A stretch of 14,881 nt of DNA from Candidatus Doudnabacteria bacterium (GTDB lineage Bacteria; Patescibacteriota; Doudnabacteria; UBA920): NCBI GenBank assembly GCA_023245915.1, contig JAHFJK010000023.1:1-14881 (forward strand). Direction: 5' to 3'. A program made the translations under genes and the position numbers. Under the pieces are notes generated by a model that saw only the letters and a list, made by a program, of their open reading frames with translations, was not told the DNA's origin and ran no database searches. Numbering within the stretch: the stretch's first letter is position 1; each line of letters begins with the position of its first letter. Below are positions 12,811 through 14,881 of the stretch, in pieces.

Positions 12811-12884
12811 GTCGGTTTCGTCTAACGGTAAGATAGCGGCTTCCAAACCCGTTGATTGGGGTTCAATTCCCCAAACCGGCGCCA
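12811..12884 (+). tRNA. tRNA-Trp (anticodon CCA)
   Basis: The 74-nt gene folds as a cloverleaf. The acceptor GTCGGTT pairs with AACCGGC (one G-T), the D stem is GTCT/AGAT, and the anticodon loop is TTCCAAA with CCA at 12843-12845. The variable loop has four bases and the T arm is TGGGG-TTCAATT-CCCCA. The discriminator is G and the CCA end is encoded. G73 agrees with tRNA-Trp. The anticodon stem has a C-C mismatch at 31/39. Reading the loop as Gly (TCC) makes the stem much worse. The gene is convergent with the HEPN gene at 12902. Confidence 0.85.
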
Positions 12885-12901
12885 ATATGGCTTGGTTATA
12901 A

Positions 12902-13219
12902 CTAAGTTAAGTTTTTAAGAAGTTGCGGAACTTCCGTAATTGCCACATCAAATACAATAGCCAAATCAACATCCATATAATGATGCACCAATCGGTCGCG
13001 CATACCCATAGCTTTCTTCCAGTCTACGACGGTATACCGGCTCCTGCAAGTTTCTGAAAGTCGTTTTGAAGCTTCTCCAATATTCTCAATCAGTTTAATT
13101 ACCGACAAAAAAAGTTTTTTGTCAGCAACAAAGTCCTCATACTGAACGTCCGCCGTAAAGCCTATAACATCCTGGCAAAACTCTCTAATTTCTGACAGAT
13201 AAATCTGGTCTTTGTCCAT
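12902..13219 (-). CDS. hepT: HEPN-domain toxin, HepT/DUF86 family
   Basis: The 105-residue helical protein carries the HEPN ribonuclease motif RX4HXY as R74-DRLV-H79-H-Y81, with the conserved IGEASKRLS segment at about 47-55. HepT toxins cut RNA as dimers. In characterised pairs the partner nucleotidyltransferase inactivates the toxin by adding AMP to the motif tyrosine. The ATG at 13219 lies 35 bp inside the end of the partner gene, so the two are translationally coupled, antitoxin first. It forms the minus-strand half of two divergent MNT-HEPN modules and ends 17 bp from tRNA-Trp. All active-site residues are present, so it looks functional. Confidence 0.9.
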   Translation of the reverse strand: MDKDQIYLSEIREFCQDVIGFTADVQYEDFVADKKLFLSVIKLIENIGEASKRLSETCRSRYTVVDWKKAMGMRDRLVHHYMDVDLAIVFDVAITEVPQLLKNLT

Positions 13220-13502
13220 AAATAACTTTTAAGTCATGCTCAATTTGCGGCCGTAAAAATTTGTTCACCGCGCCGGTAGTGACAAGGTCAATTTCACGAC
13301 CCAAGTGTTCCCGCAGCTCTTCGTCCAGCCGAAGGTATCCGGCAAAAGTAGGCCTGGCGGAAAATTTTACCAAAATGTCAATATCACTGTCCGGCCGCCC
13401 TTCCCCCCGCGCCAGACTGCCAAAAACACCGGCAAACTCCACGCCGTTTGCTTTAAGAATAGGCACTACAATTTCTTTGATTTTTTCCAGGTCCTTGGAC
13501 AT
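13185..13502 (-). CDS. mntA: MNT-family nucleotidyltransferase antitoxin, MntA-like
   Basis: The 105-residue minimal nucleotidyltransferase has the motif GSLARGEGRPDSDIDILV. G28-S29 start it, the metal-binding D40 and D42 follow, and a third acidic residue is in REIDLV (D72). In known MntA-HepT pairs this enzyme AMPylates the HEPN toxin. It overlaps its toxin gene by 35 bp. A minus-strand -10 TATAAT lies at 13525-13530, about 23 bases before the ATG, in the 69-bp gap shared with the second module. AAGGA at 13506-13510 provides a ribosome binding site at a 3-base gap. Confidence 0.9.
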   Translation of the reverse strand: MSKDLEKIKEIVVPILKANGVEFAGVFGSLARGEGRPDSDIDILVKFSARPTFAGYLRLDEELREHLGREIDLVTTGAVNKFLRPQIEHDLKVIYGQRPDLSVRN

Positions 13503-13524
13503 AAATTTCCTTGATCCTACACCG

Positions 13525-13553
13525 ATTATAACACACTTTCAAAATAGGCAAAA
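13525..13553 (-). promoter_or_regulatory. Promoter of the minus-strand MNT-HEPN module
   Basis: TATAAT on the minus strand (13525-13530) is a perfect -10. The -35 is poor (TTTTGC at 13548-13553 with 17 bp spacing). It lies in the 69-bp gap between the two divergent modules and interlocks with the plus-strand promoter. Confidence 0.45.
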
Positions 13554-13565
13554 ATGTGGTATATT
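13537..13565 (+). promoter_or_regulatory. Promoter of the plus-strand MNT-HEPN module
   Basis: TTTCAA (13537-13542) and TATATT (13560-13565), with TATTAT overlapping at 13562, are 17 bp apart. Transcription would start at about 13572, the A of the ATG, so the mRNA would be leaderless or nearly so. It overlaps the minus-strand promoter, so the two modules could interfere or be co-repressed. Confidence 0.45.
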
Positions 13566-13571
13566 ATAAGC

Positions 13572-13997
13572 ATGGAAATTAAATTTGATACAGCAAAACT
13601 CAAACAGACAGCACAGGACTTTGGATTAAAATTTATTATCCTCCACGGCTCTTTTGCCAATGGAATTGCCCACAAAGAAAGCGATGTGGACATTGCCGCC
13701 CTGGCAAAAAAAACTTTAGATTTTAAACAAGAATTGGAACTTTATGGGGCAATGAGCGAAGTGTTTAAGCTGCCTGCCCAAACTGATTTGGATTTTAAAA
13801 CCCTAAATAAAGTTGATCCTTTATTCCGCTATCTGGTAACTAAAAACAGCAAACTTTTATACGGCAATCCGACTGACTACGAAGACTACAAAGCCTTTGC
13901 GCGCAGAGCCTACGAAGATGCCCGGCCGCTTTTGGACCTTGAACAGCACTTAATGCAAAAATTCCAAAATTACTTAAACGCCACCTATGTTAAATAA
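13572..13997 (+). CDS. Second MNT-family nucleotidyltransferase antitoxin
   Basis: The 141-residue protein has the nucleotidyltransferase motif HGSFANGIAHKESDVDIAAL (G26-S27, D38, D40) and a third acidic position near TDLDF (D72/D74). It is longer than the minus-strand partner and clearly different in sequence, so it is not a recent duplicate. A further ATG six codons upstream (13554) lies within the promoter and was rejected. It overlaps the next gene by 11 bp. By analogy with MntA it should neutralise the HEPN protein encoded next, by nucleotide transfer. Confidence 0.88.
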   Translation: MEIKFDTAKLKQTAQDFGLKFIILHGSFANGIAHKESDVDIAALAKKTLDFKQELELYGAMSEVFKLPAQTDLDFKTLNKVDPLFRYLVTKNSKLLYGNPTDYEDYKAFARRAYEDARPLLDLEQHLMQKFQNYLNATYVK

Positions 13998-14412
13998 AGA
14001 TTTTATTGCGCGCAAAATCAAACTTATCCAGGAAGACCTGGCCAGGCTCGAGCCTTTAAGCAAAATAGCTTTGGAAGCAATCAATGAAGACAGCGTTGAA
14101 TACGCGGCCACCGAACGAATGCTGGAAAGAATAGTCACCCGGGCAATTGACATAAATCGGCACATTATTGCCGAACTAGGAAAAGGCAGCGAATCGGTAA
14201 AAACTAACGAGGAGACTTTTTTGGGACTGGCCAAACTCGGAATTTATCCTCAAGACTTTTCCAAACAAATCGCTCCTTCCGCGGGCCTGCGGAATATTTT
14301 AGTCCACGAATACGACGAGATAAAAATAGGTAAAATTTATGAATCTGCCGAACAGGCTTTGGATCAGTACGCTAAGTACTGCAATTTTTTGCTGGAATTT
14401 TTAAAAAAATAA
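13987..14412 (+). CDS. Second HEPN-domain toxin, HepT-like
   Basis: The 141-residue all-helical protein has RX4HXY as R102-NILV-H107-E-Y109 and the family's ERMLERIVTRAIDINRHI segment at 43-60. It belongs to the longer HepT/DUF86 branch and differs from the 105-residue HEPN protein on the other strand. The ATG at 13987 overlaps the upstream nucleotidyltransferase by 11 bp, the usual antitoxin-toxin coupling. An intact motif suggests an active ribonuclease toxin held in check by its partner. A short AT-rich gap of 34 bp separates it from the next gene. Confidence 0.9.
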   Translation: MLNKDFIARKIKLIQEDLARLEPLSKIALEAINEDSVEYAATERMLERIVTRAIDINRHIIAELGKGSESVKTNEETFLGLAKLGIYPQDFSKQIAPSAGLRNILVHEYDEIKIGKIYESAEQALDQYAKYCNFLLEFLKK

Positions 14413-14446
14413 AAATAATTAAATCTAAATTTACAAACAAAAACAT

Positions 14447-14881
14447 ATGTCCAATGGGATGAAACAAAAATTTACAACAAAAATCGCCAATTATGTTAAG
14501 GCCGGATTTTTAATAATTTTCCTTTTGGCGGAATTTTTTGGGTTTGGATTTATCCAAACATCGCAAGCGGCGAGTTGCACCTATACAATCACAGATTTCA
14601 CAAGCAGTACAACAACGGCCACTCTGACTGATAGCGTCAGTTTTACGGTTAAGGCTCTAAGACAAAGCGCTACCAACATTTCTGAATGCGCCAACTCCAT
14701 CACGTTTGCGCTAATGGAAAATCACGGCAACGATTTTTCAGCTACCGGCCTGCAATCAACCGCAAAGTTTACAGGAGATAACGGCAGTACCGCAACCGCA
14801 AATTTTACTTATGCCCTATCCAATTTAAAAAATGCCACGCCGCCGCCAAGCCAGATAAATTTTAAAATCAACGCTTCTACA
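14447..14881 (+). CDS. Secreted Ser/Thr-rich protein, 5' part only
   Basis: An open frame of 145 codons runs to the window edge without a stop. It begins with a basic region (KQKFTTK), a hydrophobic core at about residues 18-36 and a likely signal peptidase site after SQA or AAS near residues 39-43. The mature part is rich in Ser, Thr, Asn and Ala, with two cysteines (C44, C81) that may pair. Alternating beta-like patterns suggest a surface or adhesin-type domain. I do not recognise a family. A second ATG at 14459 is equally possible. It is read in the same direction as the plus-strand HEPN gene but is probably unrelated. Confidence 0.75.
   Translation, partial: MSNGMKQKFTTKIANYVKAGFLIIFLLAEFFGFGFIQTSQAASCTYTITDFTSSTTTATLTDSVSFTVKALRQSATNISECANSITFALMENHGNDFSATGLQSTAKFTGDNGSTATANFTYALSNLKNATPPPSQINFKINAST

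Noticed and set aside
12811..12884. Reading the tRNA as tRNA-Gly (anticodon TCC)
   Set aside because: Shifting the loop by one base leaves three mismatches in the anticodon stem. CCA gives only one, and the discriminator G suits Trp.

Overview
The window looks like a piece of a Patescibacteria (Candidate Phyla Radiation) chromosome, probably Parcubacteria-like. This is inferred from gene content and style: a B12-dependent ribonucleotide reductase with its repressor NrdR, ftsZ without division neighbours, a ComEC lacking its C-terminal nuclease domain, few Shine-Dalgarno sites, and gaps filled with hairpin repeats. No 16S or ribosomal protein gene is present, so the placement is not proven.

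Layout. 1-711 (+) is the 3' part of a Rel-type (p)ppGpp synthetase gene. 828-5663 is almost entirely on the minus strand: ndk, a membrane-anchored cyclophilin, comEC, a DUF6580 membrane protein overlapping comEC, a DUF4430 lipoprotein, and a CobO/BtuR-type cobalamin adenosyltransferase. A small unknown plus-strand gene (5723-6085) and a repeat-rich gap follow. 6458-9803 (minus) holds nrdJ and nrdR, with a good promoter and a possible NrdR operator near 10063-10116. A small exported unknown protein (10351-10812) has its own promoter and terminator. ftsZ is at 11264-12454. A promoter, a possible leader peptide, a terminator and tRNA-Trp occupy 12635-12884. Two MNT nucleotidyltransferase/HEPN toxin-antitoxin pairs then lie head to head (12902-14412). 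The window ends in the start of a secreted Ser/Thr-rich protein.

How the genes may work together. The DUF4430 lipoprotein (transcobalamin-like fold), the DUF6580 putative transporter and CobO could bind, import and adenosylate scavenged corrinoid, which the neighbouring class II ribonucleotide reductase needs. This is an inference from family knowledge and proximity.

The most striking direct observation is how far palindromic repeats have entered genes. One copy of a five-copy TGTCATTCC...GGAATGACA element lies in frame inside the DUF6580 gene. A different REP-like palindrome lies in frame inside nrdJ. Repeat sequence also supplies the N-terminus of the lipoprotein ORF.
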